A stretch of 64,000 nucleotides of DNA from Neisseria meningitidis (GTDB lineage: Bacteria > Pseudomonadota > Gammaproteobacteria > Burkholderiales > Neisseriaceae): assembly GCF_900638555.1 (NCBI RefSeq), contig NZ_LR134525.1, positions 434,001 through 498,000 on the forward strand, given 5' to 3'. The position numbers and the translations under genes were made by a program. How positions within the stretch are numbered: position 1 is the first letter of the stretch; every line of letters begins with the position of its first letter. The notes under the pieces were generated by a model that saw only the letters and a list, made by a program, of their open reading frames with translations, was not told the origin of the DNA and searched no databases. Below, piece by piece: positions 1 to 10,458 of this stretch.

Positions 1-81
1 ACCGACCGTAAAGACCACGGCAAAGACACGCCGGTGTTTAACCGCACGGTCACGCTGAAAGATTCTTGGCAGCCTAAGTAA
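1..81 (+). CDS. C-terminal end of an unidentified protein (cut by window start)
   Basis: An open frame runs from the first base to TAA at 79-81 and gives 26 residues ending in VTLKDSWQPK. No start lies in the window and the tail has no motif I recognise. It is followed by a DUS hairpin, as expected for the end of a transcription unit. The gshB gene follows 89 bp later, so a link with glutathione synthesis is possible but nothing in these residues shows it. Confidence 0.5.
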   Translation, partial: TDRKDHGKDTPVFNRTVTLKDSWQPK

Positions 82-92
82 AACCCCATCCT

Positions 93-119
93 TGCCGTCT
101 GAATATTGTTCGGACGGCA
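93..119 (+). terminator. DUS-type inverted repeat, probable terminator
   Basis: GCCGTCTGAA (94-103) faces TTCGGACGGC (109-118), an uptake-sequence core paired with an imperfect copy of its complement. It lies 12 bp after the stop of the partial gene, the usual place for Neisseria DUS hairpins that end transcription. The second arm has one mismatch to the DUS. Confidence 0.6.
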
Positions 120-170
120 TTTCCCCTTTGCCCGCGAAATGCGGCACATTCGGCACACCGGAAAGGAAAT

Positions 171-1130
171 ATGATGAAAGTCCTCTTTATCGCCGACCCG
201 ATGGCAAGTTTCAAAACCTACAAAGACACCACCTACGCCATGATGCGCGAGATGGCAAAACGCGGTTGGCGGCTGTTTCATACCTTGAGCGGGGAATTGT
301 CGGTTAAAAACGGTCTGGTGGTTGCTGATGCGTCTGCTTTTGAGTTTCTCGGCGCACAAGACGACCACGACAAAAACTGGTTTGCCGCCGCCGACAAAGT
401 TCAGACGGCATTGAAAGCATTTGATGCCGTGATTATGCGTACCGATCCGCCGTTCGATATGCAATACCTCTACGCCACCCAATTACTGACGCTGGCGGAA
501 CAGCAGGGCGCGAAAGTCTTTAACAGCGGACAGTCGATGCGTGACTTCAATGAAAAACTGGCGATTTTGAACTTCAGCCGCTTTACCGCGCCCACGCTGG
601 TAACGACCCGTTCCGCCGATGTCCGCGCATTTTTGAAAGAACACGGCGACATTATCATCAAACCGCTGGACGGTATGGGCGGTATGGGTATTTTCCGCCT
701 GACCGAAAAAGACCCCAACATCGGCAGCATCCTCGAAACCCTGATGCGGCTTGATTCCCGCACCATTATGGCGCAACGCTACATTCCCGAAATCGTACAC
801 GGTGACAAACGCATCCTGATTATCGGCGGCGAAGTCGTCCCCTATGCTTTGGCGCGTATCCCGCAAAACGGCGAAACACGCGGCAACCTTGCGGCAGGCG
901 GACGCGGCGTGGCGCAGGAATTGGACGGACGCGACCGCGAAATTGCCGAAACGCTCGCCCCCGAACTCAAACGGCGCGGCATCCTGCTGGCCGGTTTGGA
1001 CGTTATCGGCAGCAACCTGACCGAAGTCAACGTAACCAGCCCGACCGGATTCCAAGAAATTATGAAACAAAAAGGTTTCGACGTGGCGGCAATGTTTGCC
1101 GATGCCGTTGCCGCGTGGTCGGTACGTTAA
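171..1130 (+). CDS. gshB: Glutathione synthetase
   Basis: ATP-grasp ligase that joins gamma-glutamylcysteine and glycine to make glutathione in the cytoplasm. The 319 residues match the usual length of about 316. Visible family blocks are MRTDPPFD near residue 90 in the N-terminal domain, KPLDGMGG at about 164-171 (glycine-rich ATP-binding loop), RIPQNGETRGNLAAGGRG from about 230, and GLDVIG followed by TEVNVTSPTG near the C-terminus. Two ATG codons lie in tandem (171 and 174) after GGAAAGGAA, so the start is uncertain by one residue. It stands alone between a DUS hairpin and a Correia element. The family assignment is secure. Confidence 0.96.
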   Translation: MMKVLFIADPMASFKTYKDTTYAMMREMAKRGWRLFHTLSGELSVKNGLVVADASAFEFLGAQDDHDKNWFAAADKVQTALKAFDAVIMRTDPPFDMQYLYATQLLTLAEQQGAKVFNSGQSMRDFNEKLAILNFSRFTAPTLVTTRSADVRAFLKEHGDIIIKPLDGMGGMGIFRLTEKDPNIGSILETLMRLDSRTIMAQRYIPEIVHGDKRILIIGGEVVPYALARIPQNGETRGNLAAGGRGVAQELDGRDREIAETLAPELKRRGILLAGLDVIGSNLTEVNVTSPTGFQEIMKQKGFDVAAMFADAVAAWSVR

Positions 1131-1261
1131 ACCGATGCCGTTTGAAAGGCTTTTGCTTCACAACCGTTTGGTTTGTTCGGGCAGGCAGGGTTTTCCCTCA
1201 GCCGGCAGGGATGCGGTTAATGCCGTACGGACACCCCGCCGCCCCGTTTTCAGACGGTATA

Positions 1262-1416
1262 TATAGTGGATTAACAAAAATCAGGACAAGGCGACGAAGC
1301 CGCAGACAGTACAAATAGTACGGAACCGATTCACTCGGTGCTTCAGCACCTTAGAGAATCGTTCTCTTTGAGCTAAGGCGAGGCAACGCCGTACTGGTTT
1401 TTGTTAATCCACTATA
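1262..1416. repeat. Correia element (CREE), full length
   Basis: 155-bp element with TATAGTGGATTAA at the left and TTAATCCACTATA at the right as inverted ends. It contains the usual inner blocks (CAGGACAAGGCGACGAAGC, GAATCGTTCTCTTTGAGC). Its right end is 25 bp before the dgkA start codon. CREEs are miniature mobile elements whose ends can supply promoter parts and RNase III sites. Most of the 311-bp gap between gshB and dgkA is this element; before it there is only a half DUS (TTCAGACGGT, 1249-1258). Confidence 0.95.
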
Positions 1417-1441
1417 TTGAGAACATTTTGAAAGGATACCG

Positions 1442-1825
1442 ATGGAACCTTCTTCTTACGCGGCAGAAAAAAAAGGCAAAGGCGGCATCAGGCGCGTCAT
1501 TAACGCATTCGGCTATTCGATAGACGGCATCGCCGCCGCCTACCGTTACGAAGCGGCATTCCGTCAGGTTTTGTGGCTGAACGTACTGCTGGTGTGCGCG
1601 GCATTTTTTTGGGTTTCCGAAACCGCCGTCCGCCTGCCGTTGATTATCGCGTCTTTTGTGTCGGTCATTGTCGAACTGTTCAACACCGCCGTCGAAGCTG
1701 CCGTCGATCATACTTCGACCGAAAAACACGAGCTGGCCAAACTCGCCAAAGACGCAGGTTCTGCCGCACAATTGTTCGCGATGCTGATGTTGGCGGCGGT
1801 TTGGCTGTCTGCCCTGTTCGGGTAA
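1442..1825 (+). CDS. dgkA: Diacylglycerol kinase (DgkA family)
   Basis: Small inner-membrane kinase that phosphorylates diacylglycerol to phosphatidic acid and so recycles lipid left over from envelope synthesis. The 127 residues compare with about 122 in E. coli. The family signature is present: NEAAFRQ-like YEAAFRQ near 37, VELFNTAVEAAVDH near 80-93 and KDAGSAAQL near 105. Three hydrophobic segments surround these motifs. AAAGGATACC precedes the ATG. The 5' region is almost entirely a Correia element, so its promoter may lie in or next to that element; this is inference from position. Confidence 0.95.
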   Translation: MEPSSYAAEKKGKGGIRRVINAFGYSIDGIAAAYRYEAAFRQVLWLNVLLVCAAFFWVSETAVRLPLIIASFVSVIVELFNTAVEAAVDHTSTEKHELAKLAKDAGSAAQLFAMLMLAAVWLSALFG

Positions 1826-1939
1826 AACGCTTGCAGCAGGATTTGTAATCCTTTAGGATTAGTATGTGGTATTTATTATTCACTTAATCCGCTATAAGAT
1901 TAAGCACATTCCCCGTCTGATATTATAAGGAGCAGAAAG

Positions 1940-2413
1940 ATGAAAAAATTATTGGCGGCCGTGATGATGGCAGGTTTGGCAGGCGCGGTTTCCGCCGCCG
2001 GAGTCCACGTTGAGGACGGCTGGGCGCGCACCACCGTCGAAGGTATGAAAATAGGCGGCGCGTTCATGAAAATCCACAACGACGAAGCCAAACAAGACTT
2101 TTTGCTCGGCGGAAGCAGCCCCGTTGCCGACCGCGTCGAAGTGCATACCCACATCAACGACAACGGCGTGATGCGGATGCGCGAAGTCAAAGGCGGCGTG
2201 CCTTTGGAGGCGAAATCCGTTACCGAACTCAAGCCCGGCAGCTATCACGTGATGTTTATGGGTTTGAAAAAACAATTAAAAGAGGGCGACAAGATTCCCG
2301 TTACCCTGAAATTTAAAAACGCCAAAGCGCAAACCGTCCAACTGGAAGTCAAAATCGCGCCGATGTCGGCAATGGACCACGGTCATCACCACGGCGAAGC
2401 GCATCAGCACTAA
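1940..2413 (+). CDS. accA: Periplasmic copper chaperone, PCuAC family (AccA-like)
   Basis: Secreted 157-residue protein of the PCuAC (DUF461) family, which holds Cu(I) in the periplasm for delivery to copper enzymes. It has a signal peptide (MKKLLAAVMMAGLAGAVSAA). The copper site follows the family pattern: VHTHIN, then VMRMREV, then YHVMFMGL. The C-terminus is rich in His and Met (MDHGHHHGEAHQH), a feature of the neisserial protein called AccA, which supplies the nitrite reductase AniA in gonococci (family knowledge). AGGAGCAG precedes the ATG. The symbol accA also means acetyl-CoA carboxylase alpha elsewhere; this is not that gene. Confidence 0.9.
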   Translation: MKKLLAAVMMAGLAGAVSAAGVHVEDGWARTTVEGMKIGGAFMKIHNDEAKQDFLLGGSSPVADRVEVHTHINDNGVMRMREVKGGVPLEAKSVTELKPGSYHVMFMGLKKQLKEGDKIPVTLKFKNAKAQTVQLEVKIAPMSAMDHGHHHGEAHQH

Positions 2414-2430
2414 TCTGCTGAAAATATTTG

Positions 2431-2472
2431 AAATGCCGTCTGAAAAAGCCCGGGCTTTCAGACGGCATTTTT
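2431..2472 (+). terminator. DUS-pair terminator after the copper chaperone gene
   Basis: AAATGCCGTCTGAAA and its complement TTTCAGACGGCATTT are separated by a short GC-rich loop and followed by T residues, giving a strong stem with a T-tract. It lies 18 bp beyond the stop codon. Confidence 0.9.
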
Positions 2473-2538
2473 ATGACCGCCTTTAAAATGTGTTAAAATC
2501 TGCCTTTAAAAACCGCCGTTTCCAACCATATTCTACGC

Positions 2539-3642
2539 ATGAATACGACAGCAAACCCTTCCAATATCATCGTCGGGCTCTCCGGCGGTGTCGATTCTTC
2601 CGTAACCGCCGCCCTGCTCAAGCAGCAGGGTTATCAAGTGCGCGGTGTGTTCATGCAGAACTGGGAAGACGACGACAACGACGAATATTGCAGCATCAAA
2701 CAGGATTCGTTTGATGCCATCGCCGTTGCCGATATTGTCGGCATCGATATCGACATCGTTAATTTCGCCGCGCAATATAAAGACAAAGTCTTTGCTTATT
2801 TTCTTCAGGAATACAGTGCGGGGCGCACGCCGAATCCCGATGTGTTGTGCAACGCCGAAATCAAATTCAAATGCTTTTTGGATTACGCCGTAGGGCAGGG
2901 CGCGGATACCATCGCCACCGGACACTATGCGCGCAAAGAAGTCCGCAACGGCGTGCATTACCTGCTCAAAGGTTTGGATCGAAACAAAGACCAAAGCTAT
3001 TTCCTCTACCGCCTCAAGCCTTTCCAACTCGAGCGCGCGATTTTTCCGTTGGGCGGTTTGGAAAAACCCGAAGTCCGCCGCCTTGCCGCCGAGTTCAAAC
3101 TGCCGACTGCCGCCAAAAAAGACAGCACGGGCATCTGCTTCATCGGCGAACGCCCGTTTCGCGAGTTTCTGCAAAAATACCTGCCGACCGACAACGGTAA
3201 AATGGTTACGCCCGAAGGGAAAACCGTCGGGGAACACGTCGGACTGATGTTCTACACGCTGGGGCAGCGCAAAGGTTTGGGCATCGGCGGCGCGGGCGAA
3301 CCGTGGTTTGTTGCGGCTAAAGATTTGACGAAAAACGAACTGATTGTCGTGCAAGGACACGACCATCCGCTGCTCTATACCCGCAGCCTTGTGATGAACG
3401 ATTTGAGTTTCACGCTGCCCGAACGCCCGAAGGCAGGACGCTATACCTGCAAAACGCGTTACCGTATGGCGGACGCGCCTTGTGAGTTGCGCTATTTGGA
3501 TGATGAAACCGCCGAGCTGGTGTTTGACGAACCGCAATGGGCGGTTACGCCGGGCCAGTCTGCCGTGCTGTACGACGGCGACATCTGTTTGGGCGGCGGT
3601 ATCATCCAAACGACCGACAAACCCGTCATCATCACACGATAA
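2539..3642 (+). CDS. mnmA: tRNA-uridine 2-sulfurtransferase MnmA (TrmU)
   Basis: Thiolates uridine 34 in the anticodon of Lys, Glu and Gln tRNAs, using ATP and persulfide sulfur. The 367 residues match the family length. The PP-loop SGGVDSS is at 15-21, and the two catalytic cysteines are visible as Cys104 (VLCNAE) and Cys200 (TGICFIGER). The RBP-like block [11 protein letters not shown] is in the C-terminal half. There is no strong Shine-Dalgarno before ATG 2539, but this start places the PP-loop at the normal distance. DUS hairpins flank the gene on both sides, so it is probably a single-gene unit. Confidence 0.97.
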   Translation: MNTTANPSNIIVGLSGGVDSSVTAALLKQQGYQVRGVFMQNWEDDDNDEYCSIKQDSFDAIAVADIVGIDIDIVNFAAQYKDKVFAYFLQEYSAGRTPNPDVLCNAEIKFKCFLDYAVGQGADTIATGHYARKEVRNGVHYLLKGLDRNKDQSYFLYRLKPFQLERAIFPLGGLEKPEVRRLAAEFKLPTAAKKDSTGICFIGERPFREFLQKYLPTDNGKMVTPEGKTVGEHVGLMFYTLGQRKGLGIGGAGEPWFVAAKDLTKNELIVVQGHDHPLLYTRSLVMNDLSFTLPERPKAGRYTCKTRYRMADAPCELRYLDDETAELVFDEPQWAVTPGQSAVLYDGDICLGGGIIQTTDKPVIITR

Positions 3643-3646
3643 AGGT

Positions 3647-3678
3647 AATGCCGTCTGAAACGGTTTTCAGACGGCATT
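3647..3678 (+). terminator. DUS-pair terminator after mnmA
   Basis: ATGCCGTCTGAAA and TTTCAGACGGCAT with a four-base loop, directly after the mnmA stop. Confidence 0.88.
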
Positions 3679-3712
3679 GTTCCGCTCAATTCCACTTTAA
3701 AGACCGATACCT

Positions 3713-5383
3713 ATGGAAAAAATCTGGTTAGACAGCTACGAGAAGGGCGTCAGTGCCGAAATCGACATCACGCAATACAATTCCGTCAGCGACGTATTCC
3801 GCCAAAGCGTGGAAAAATTTGCCGACCAACCTGCTTTTCAAAACATGGGTAAGACGCTGACTTATGCCGAAACCGGCAAACTGGCAACAGATTTTGCTTC
3901 TTATCTGCAAAACGTCCTTAAATTGCCTCGAGGAGAGAGCGTGGCAATAATGTTGCCCAATGTACTGCAATATCCGGTTGCCCTTTTCGGCATTTTGCAG
4001 GCAGGTTTGGTAGCGGTGAACACCAATCCGCTCTATACCCCGCGCGAGCTGGAGCATCAGTTGAAAGACAGCGGCGCGACCGCCATCATCGTTTTGGAAA
4101 ATTTCGCCAACACGCTGGAGCTGGTGCTGCCGCGCACGCAGATCAAACACGTCATCGTCGCCTCTGTCGGCGAAATGTTCGGGCTGCTTAAAGGTTCGCT
4201 GATCAATTTCGTCATCCGGAAAATCAAGAAAATGGTGCCCGAATACCGTATTCGGGAAACCGTTTCCTTTCAGACGGCATTGAAAGAAGGGGCGAAGCAC
4301 GTTTTCCAACCTGTCGCATTAAACCGCGAAGATACCGCGCTGTTGCAATACACGGGCGGCACGACAGGTGTTGCCAAAGGGGCGGTGCTGAGTCACGGCA
4401 ACATCTGCGCCAATATGCTTCAGGCAAAAGAATGGATTAAAAACCAGTTGCGCGAGGGCAAAGAAACCGTTATCGCCGCCCTGCCGCTGTATCATATTTT
4501 TGCCTTAACCGTGAATCTGATGATTTTTGCCAATGCCGGCTCGAAAATCATCCTGATTACCAACCCGCGCGATATGAAAGGCTTTATCGGAGAACTGAAA
4601 AAACAGCGGGTTAATGTATTTATCGGCGTGAACACGCTGTTTAACGCGATGGTTAACCGTCCTGATTTTGCCGAAGTCGATTTTTCAGAATTGCGGCTGA
4701 CTTTGGGCGGCGGTATGGCGACCCAAAAAGCCGTTGCCGAAAAATGGAAAAAAATCACCGGCACGCCCATCGTCGAAGCCTACGGTCTGACCGAAGCCAG
4801 CCCCGGCGTGTGCTGCAACCCCTTAAACATCGAATCATACAGCGGCAGCATCGGTTTGCCCGTCTCGTCCACCGAAGTCGAACTGCGCGACGCAAACGGC
4901 AAAGAAGTCCCCGTCGGACAGCCGGGCGAACTTTGGGTGCGCGGCCCGCAAGTCATGAAAGGCTATTGGAACCGTCCCGAAGAAACCGCTAAAGCCATAG
5001 ACGCGCGCGGTTTCTTGGAAACCGGCGATATTGCCGTCATGGACGAAAAAGGCTGGTTGAAGCTGGTCGATCGTAAGAAAGACCTCGTCGTCGTTTCCGG
5101 ATTCAATGTTTATCCGAACGAAATCGAGGAAGTCATCGCGCATCACGGCAAAGTGATGGAAGTCGCCTGTATCGGCGTTCCCGACGAAAAAACCGGAGAA
5201 GCCCTAAAAGTATTTGTCGTCAAAAAAGACCCGTCATTGACCAAAGAAGAACTTATCGCCTTTTGCCGCACCGAATTAACCGCATATAAAGTACCGAAAA
5301 ATATCGAATTCCGCGACGAGTTGCCCAAGTCCAACGTCGGCAAAATCCTGCGCCGCGAGTTGCGGCAAAGTACCGGGAAATAA
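3713..5383 (+). CDS. fadD: Long-chain fatty-acid--CoA ligase (FadD-like)
   Basis: Adenylate-forming enzyme that activates fatty acids to acyl-CoA through an acyl-AMP. It has 556 residues, close to E. coli FadD (561). The AMP/ATP-binding P-loop begins with YTGGTTGVAKGA at about 213, EAYGLTEASPG follows in the middle, and the fatty-acyl signature region GWLKLVDRKKDLVVVSGFNVYP starts near 446 (counted in two parts: GWLKLVDRKKD and LVVVSGFNVYP). The conserved lysine block PKSNVGKILRRELR is at the C-terminus. DUS hairpins isolate the gene. No beta-oxidation gene is beside it, so use of host or recycled fatty acids for phospholipid synthesis is as likely as degradation. Confidence 0.93.
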   Translation: MEKIWLDSYEKGVSAEIDITQYNSVSDVFRQSVEKFADQPAFQNMGKTLTYAETGKLATDFASYLQNVLKLPRGESVAIMLPNVLQYPVALFGILQAGLVAVNTNPLYTPRELEHQLKDSGATAIIVLENFANTLELVLPRTQIKHVIVASVGEMFGLLKGSLINFVIRKIKKMVPEYRIRETVSFQTALKEGAKHVFQPVALNREDTALLQYTGGTTGVAKGAVLSHGNICANMLQAKEWIKNQLREGKETVIAALPLYHIFALTVNLMIFANAGSKIILITNPRDMKGFIGELKKQRVNVFIGVNTLFNAMVNRPDFAEVDFSELRLTLGGGMATQKAVAEKWKKITGTPIVEAYGLTEASPGVCCNPLNIESYSGSIGLPVSSTEVELRDANGKEVPVGQPGELWVRGPQVMKGYWNRPEETAKAIDARGFLETGDIAVMDEKGWLKLVDRKKDLVVVSGFNVYPNEIEEVIAHHGKVMEVACIGVPDEKTGEALKVFVVKKDPSLTKEELIAFCRTELTAYKVPKNIEFRDELPKSNVGKILRRELRQSTGK

Positions 5384-5390
5384 AGAAAAG

Positions 5391-5429
5391 ATGCCGTCTG
5401 AAAACAGCCGTCCACCGTTCAGACGGCAT
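5391..5429 (+). terminator. DUS-pair terminator after fadD
   Basis: ATGCCGTCTGAA (5391-5402) and TTCAGACGGCAT (5418-5429) enclose a 15-base loop, 7 bp after the stop. Confidence 0.85.
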
Positions 5430-5464
5430 CCGTCCGTTTGCCAGAACCGCGCGCTTCACGTTAA

Positions 5465-7129
<1,665 letters not shown>

Positions 7130-7150
7130 TAAAGCGTTACTTGATGATCA

Positions 7151-7194
7151 AAATGCCGTCTGAAAGCCTGACAAAGTCTTTCAGACGGCATTTT
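7151..7194 (+). terminator. DUS-pair terminator after pyrG
   Basis: AAATGCCGTCTGAAAG and CTTTCAGACGGCATTTT form a long stem 21 bp after the pyrG stop. The 98 bp from here to the IS end at 7293 are AT-rich, with nothing recognisable. Confidence 0.88.
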
Positions 7195-7292
7195 CGCAAA
7201 TCGGGGATTATAAAAGCCATCAATTTAATTTTTATGGTTTTATCTAATATTTACCAACTGAATATTGTTAAGCGGGGCGTGAAACTCAAGTT

Positions 7293-7659
7293 GAGACCTT
7301 TGCAAAATTCCCAAAATCCCCTAAATTCCCACCAAGACATTTAGGGGATTTCTCATGAGCACCTTCTTCCAACAAACCGCCCAAGCCATGATTGCCAAAC
7401 ACATCGACCGTTTCCCGCTATTGAAGTTGGACCAGGTGATTGATTGGCAGCCGATCGAACAATACCTGAATCGTCAAAAAACCCGTTACCTCCGAGACCA
7501 CCGCGGCCGTCCTGCCTATCCCCTGTTGTCCATGTTCAAAGCCGTCCTGCTCGGACAATGGCACAGCCTCTCCGATCCCGAACTCGAACACAGCCTCATC
7601 ACCCGCATCGATTTCAACCTGTTTTGCCGTTTCGACGAACTGAGCATCCCTGATTACAG
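7293..7659 (+). mobile_element. 5' fragment of an IS1106-like (IS5 family) element, cut by a CREE
   Basis: It begins with the inverted-repeat sequence GAGACCTTTGCAAAATTCCC, the same end as in the element at 16544-17627. The first third of the transposase gene follows (ATG 7355, residues MSTFFQQTAQAMIAKHIDRF onward to LSIPDYS). Reading stops where a complete Correia element starts at 7660. The rest of the IS is absent; beyond the CREE there are only dRS3 repeats. The fragment cannot transpose by itself. Confidence 0.9.
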
Positions 7660-7672
7660 TATAGTGGATTAA
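7355..7672 (+). pseudogene. Truncated IS1106-like transposase
   Basis: The first 102 residues are the N-terminal part of an IS5-family transposase (DHRGRPAYPLLSMFKA, LGQWHSLSDPELEHSLITRI, CRFDELSIPDYS), closely matching the copy at 16.7-17.5 kb. The last residues (IVD) and the stop come from the inserted Correia element. The catalytic DDE region is missing, so the product cannot be active. Start and upstream spacing (GGGGATTTCTC before ATG) are intact here, unlike in the other copy. Confidence 0.92.
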
Positions 7673-7814
7673 CAAAAACCAGTACGGCGTTGCCTCGCCT
7701 TAGCTCAAAGAGAACGATTCTCTAAGGTGCTGAAGCACCAAGTGAATCGGTTCCGTACTATTTGTACTGTCTGCGGCTTTGCCGCCTTGTCCTGATTTTT
7801 GTTAATCCACTATA
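7660..7814. repeat. Correia element (CREE), full length
   Basis: 155 bp from TATAGTGGATTAAC to GTTAATCCACTATA, in the opposite orientation to the copy at 1262-1416. It interrupts the IS1106-like transposase gene after a TA-containing site (GATTACAG/TATAGTGG), consistent with the known TA target of these elements. The first dRS3 repeat starts 10 bp after its right end. Confidence 0.95.
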
Positions 7815-7823
7815 TGAATCGTC

Positions 7824-10330
7824 ATTCCCGCGCAGGCGGGAATCCAGACATTCAATGCTAAGGCAATTTATCGGGAATGACTGAAACTCAAAAAGCTGGA
7901 TTCCCACTTTCGTGGGAATGACGGGATTAGAGTTTCAAAATTTATTCTAAATAGCTGAAACTCAACGCACTGGATTCCCGCCTGCGCGGGAATGACGAAG
8001 TGGAAGTTACCCGAAACTTAAAACAAGCGAAACCGAACGAACCAGATTCCCGCCTGCGCGGGAATGACGAATTTCAGGTTGCTGTTTTTGGTTTTCTATT
8101 TTTGTGAAAATAACGGGATTTCAGCTTGTGGGTATTTACCAGAAAAAACAGAAACCGCTCCGCCGTCATTCCCGCGCAGGCGGGAATCTAGACATTCAAT
8201 GCTAAGGCAATTTATCGGAAATGACTGAAACTCAAAAAACTGGATTCCCACTTTCGTGGGAATGACACGATTAGAGTTTCAAAATTTATTCTAAATAGCT
8301 GAAACTCAAAAAACTGGATTCCCGCCTGCGCGGGAATGACGAAGTGGAAGTTACCCGAAATTTAAAACAAGCGAAACCGAACGAGCCGGATTCCCGCTTG
8401 CGTGGGAATGACGAATTTCAGGTTGCTGTTTTTGGTTTTCTGTTTTTGTGAAAATAACGGGATTTTAGCTTGTGGGTATTTACCGGAAAAAACAGAAACC
8501 GCTCCGCCGTCATTCCCGCGCAGGCGGGAATCTAGACATTCAATGCTAAGGCAATTTATCGGAAATGACTGAAACTCAAAAAGCTGGATTCCCACTTTCG
8601 TGGGAATGACGAAGTGGAAGTTACCCGAAACTTAAAACAAGCGAAACCGAACGAACTAGATTCCCACTTTCGTGGGAATGACGGCAGAGCGGCTTCTGTT
8701 GCTCCCGATAAATGCCGCAATCTCAAATCCCGTCATTCCCGCGCAGGCGGGAATCTAGGTCTGTCAGTGCGGAAACTTATCAGGTAAAACGGTTTCTTGA
8801 GATTTTGCGTCCTGGATTCCCACTTTCGTGGGAATGACGGAATGTAGGTTCGTGGGAATGACGAAGTGGAAGTTACCCGAAACTTAAAACAAGCGAAACC
8901 GAACGAACTAGATTCCCACTTTCGTGGGAATGACGGAATGTAGGTTCGTGGGAATGACGAAGTGGAAGTTACCCGAAACTTAAAACAAGCGAAACCGAAC
9001 GAACTGGATTCCCACTTTCGTGGGAATGACGGCGGAGCGGTTTCTGCTTTTCCCAATAAATGCCCCCAACCTAAAATCCGTCATTCCCGCGCAGGCGGGA
9101 ATCTAGACATTCAATGCTGAGGCAATTTATCGGAAATGACTGAAACTCAAAAAACTGGATTCCCACTTTCGTGGGAATGACGAAGTGGAAGTTACCCGAA
9201 ACTTAAAACAAGCGAAACCGAACGAACTAGATTCCCACTTTCGTGGGAATGACGGCAGAGCGGCTTCTGTTGCTCCCGATAAATGCCGCAATCTCAAATC
9301 CCGTCATTCCCGCGCAGGCGGGAATCTAGACATTCAATGCTAAGGCAATTTATTGAAAATGACTGAAACTCAAAAAACTGGATTCCCACTTTCGTGGGAA
9401 TGACGAATTTCAGGTTGCTGTTTTTGGTTTTCTGTTTTTGTGAAAATAATGGGATTTTAGCTTGTGGGTATTTACTGGAAAAAACAGAAACCGCTCCGCC
9501 GTCATTCCCGCGCAGGCGGGAATCTAGACATTCAATACTAAGGCAATTTATCGGAAATGACTGAAACTCAAAAAACTGGATTCCCGCCTGCGCGGGAATG
9601 ACGAAGTGGAAGTTACCCGAAACTTAAAACAAGCGAAACCGAACGAACTGGATTCCCACTTTCGTGGGAATGACGGCGGAGCGGTTTCTGCTTTTCCCAA
9701 TAAATGCCCCCAACCTAAAATCCGTCATTCCCGCGCAGGCGGGAATCTAGACATTCAATACTAAGGCAATTTATCGGAAATGACTGAAACTCAAAAAACT
9801 GGATTCCCACTTTCGTGGGAATGACGGAATGTAGGTTCGTGGGAATGACGGGATGCAGGTGCGTGGGAATGACGAATTTCAGGTTTCTGTTTTTGGTTTT
9901 CTGTTTTTGTGAAAATAACGGGATTTTAGCTTGTGGGTATTTACTGGAAAAAACAGAAACCGCTCCGCCGTCATTCCCGCGCAGGCGGGAATCTAGACAT
10001 TCAATGCTAAGGCAATTTATCGGGAATGACTGAAACTCAAAAAACTGGATTCCCACTTTCGTGGGAATGACGGCAGAGCGGCTTCTGTTGCTCCCGATAA
10101 ATGCCGCAATCTCAAATCCCGTCATTCCCGCGCAGGCGGGAATCTAGGTCTGTCAGTGCGGAAACTTATCAGGTAAAACGGTTTCTTGAGATTTTGCGTC
10201 CTGGATTCCCACTTTCGTGGGAATGACGGAATGTAGGTTCGTGGGAATGACGTGGTGCAGGTGCGTGGGAATGACGGGATGCAGGTGCGTGGGAATGACG
10301 GGATGTAGGTTCGTGGGAATGACGGAATGT
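7824..10330. repeat. dRS3 / NIME repeat array upstream of lbpB
   Basis: About 2.5 kb made of some 30 copies of the 20-bp dRS3 palindrome (ATTCCC-N8-GGGAAT; inner bases mostly GCGCAGGC or ACTTTCGT), alternating with spacer families that repeat as blocks. One spacer carries CATTCAATGCTAAGGCAATT, another AAGTGGAAGTTACCCGAAAC, another GTTTTTGGTTTTCTG. This is the neisserial intergenic mosaic element architecture. Open frames here are repeats of one translation and are not genes. Such arrays are recombination substrates, and dRS3 is the attachment target of the Nf/MDA filamentous phage (general knowledge). No phage is inserted here. Confidence 0.95.
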
Positions 10331-10333
10331 ATC

Positions 10334-10384
10334 TGTACTGTCTGCGGCTCGTCGCCTTGTCCTGATTTTTGTTAATTCACTATA
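10334..10384. repeat. Right-end remnant of a Correia element
   Basis: TGTACTGTCTGCGGCTCGTC, then CCTTGTCCTGATTTTTGTTAA and TTCACTATA, match the terminal third of a CREE with small changes (TTCACTATA for TCCACTATA). The left part is missing and replaced by dRS3 sequence. It ends 8 bp before the -35 box of the lbpB promoter. Confidence 0.85.
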
Positions 10385-10392
10385 AAAACGGG

Positions 10393-10434
10393 TTGATATT
10401 ATCTGTACATATTAATATAATGATAATTATTATT
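10393..10434 (+). promoter_or_regulatory. lbpB promoter with overlapping Fur box
   Basis: TTGATA (10393-10398), a 17-bp spacer and TATAAT (10416-10421) form a near-consensus sigma-70 promoter. A Fur-box-like sequence at 10416-10434 covers the -10 box and start region and matches 16 of 19 positions of the consensus GATAATGATAATCATTATC. Fur with iron would therefore block RNA polymerase, which agrees with the known iron repression of lactoferrin receptor genes. Boxes were read by eye. Confidence 0.85.
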
Positions 10435-10458
10435 AATCAAATAGGAGGAAAAGTAGGG

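Noticed and set aside
9715..10125. Open frames in the dRS3 arrays (VIPTKVGIQFFEFQ..., also at 8733-9056, 60868-61107 and 61580-61819)
   Set aside because: They are translations of the repeat units, occur in every array, and have no ribosome site or family.
7824..10330. Regular spaced repeats that might be taken for a CRISPR array
   Set aside because: The 20-bp units are palindromic dRS3, spacers are themselves a few repeated families of unequal length, and there is no leader or cas gene.
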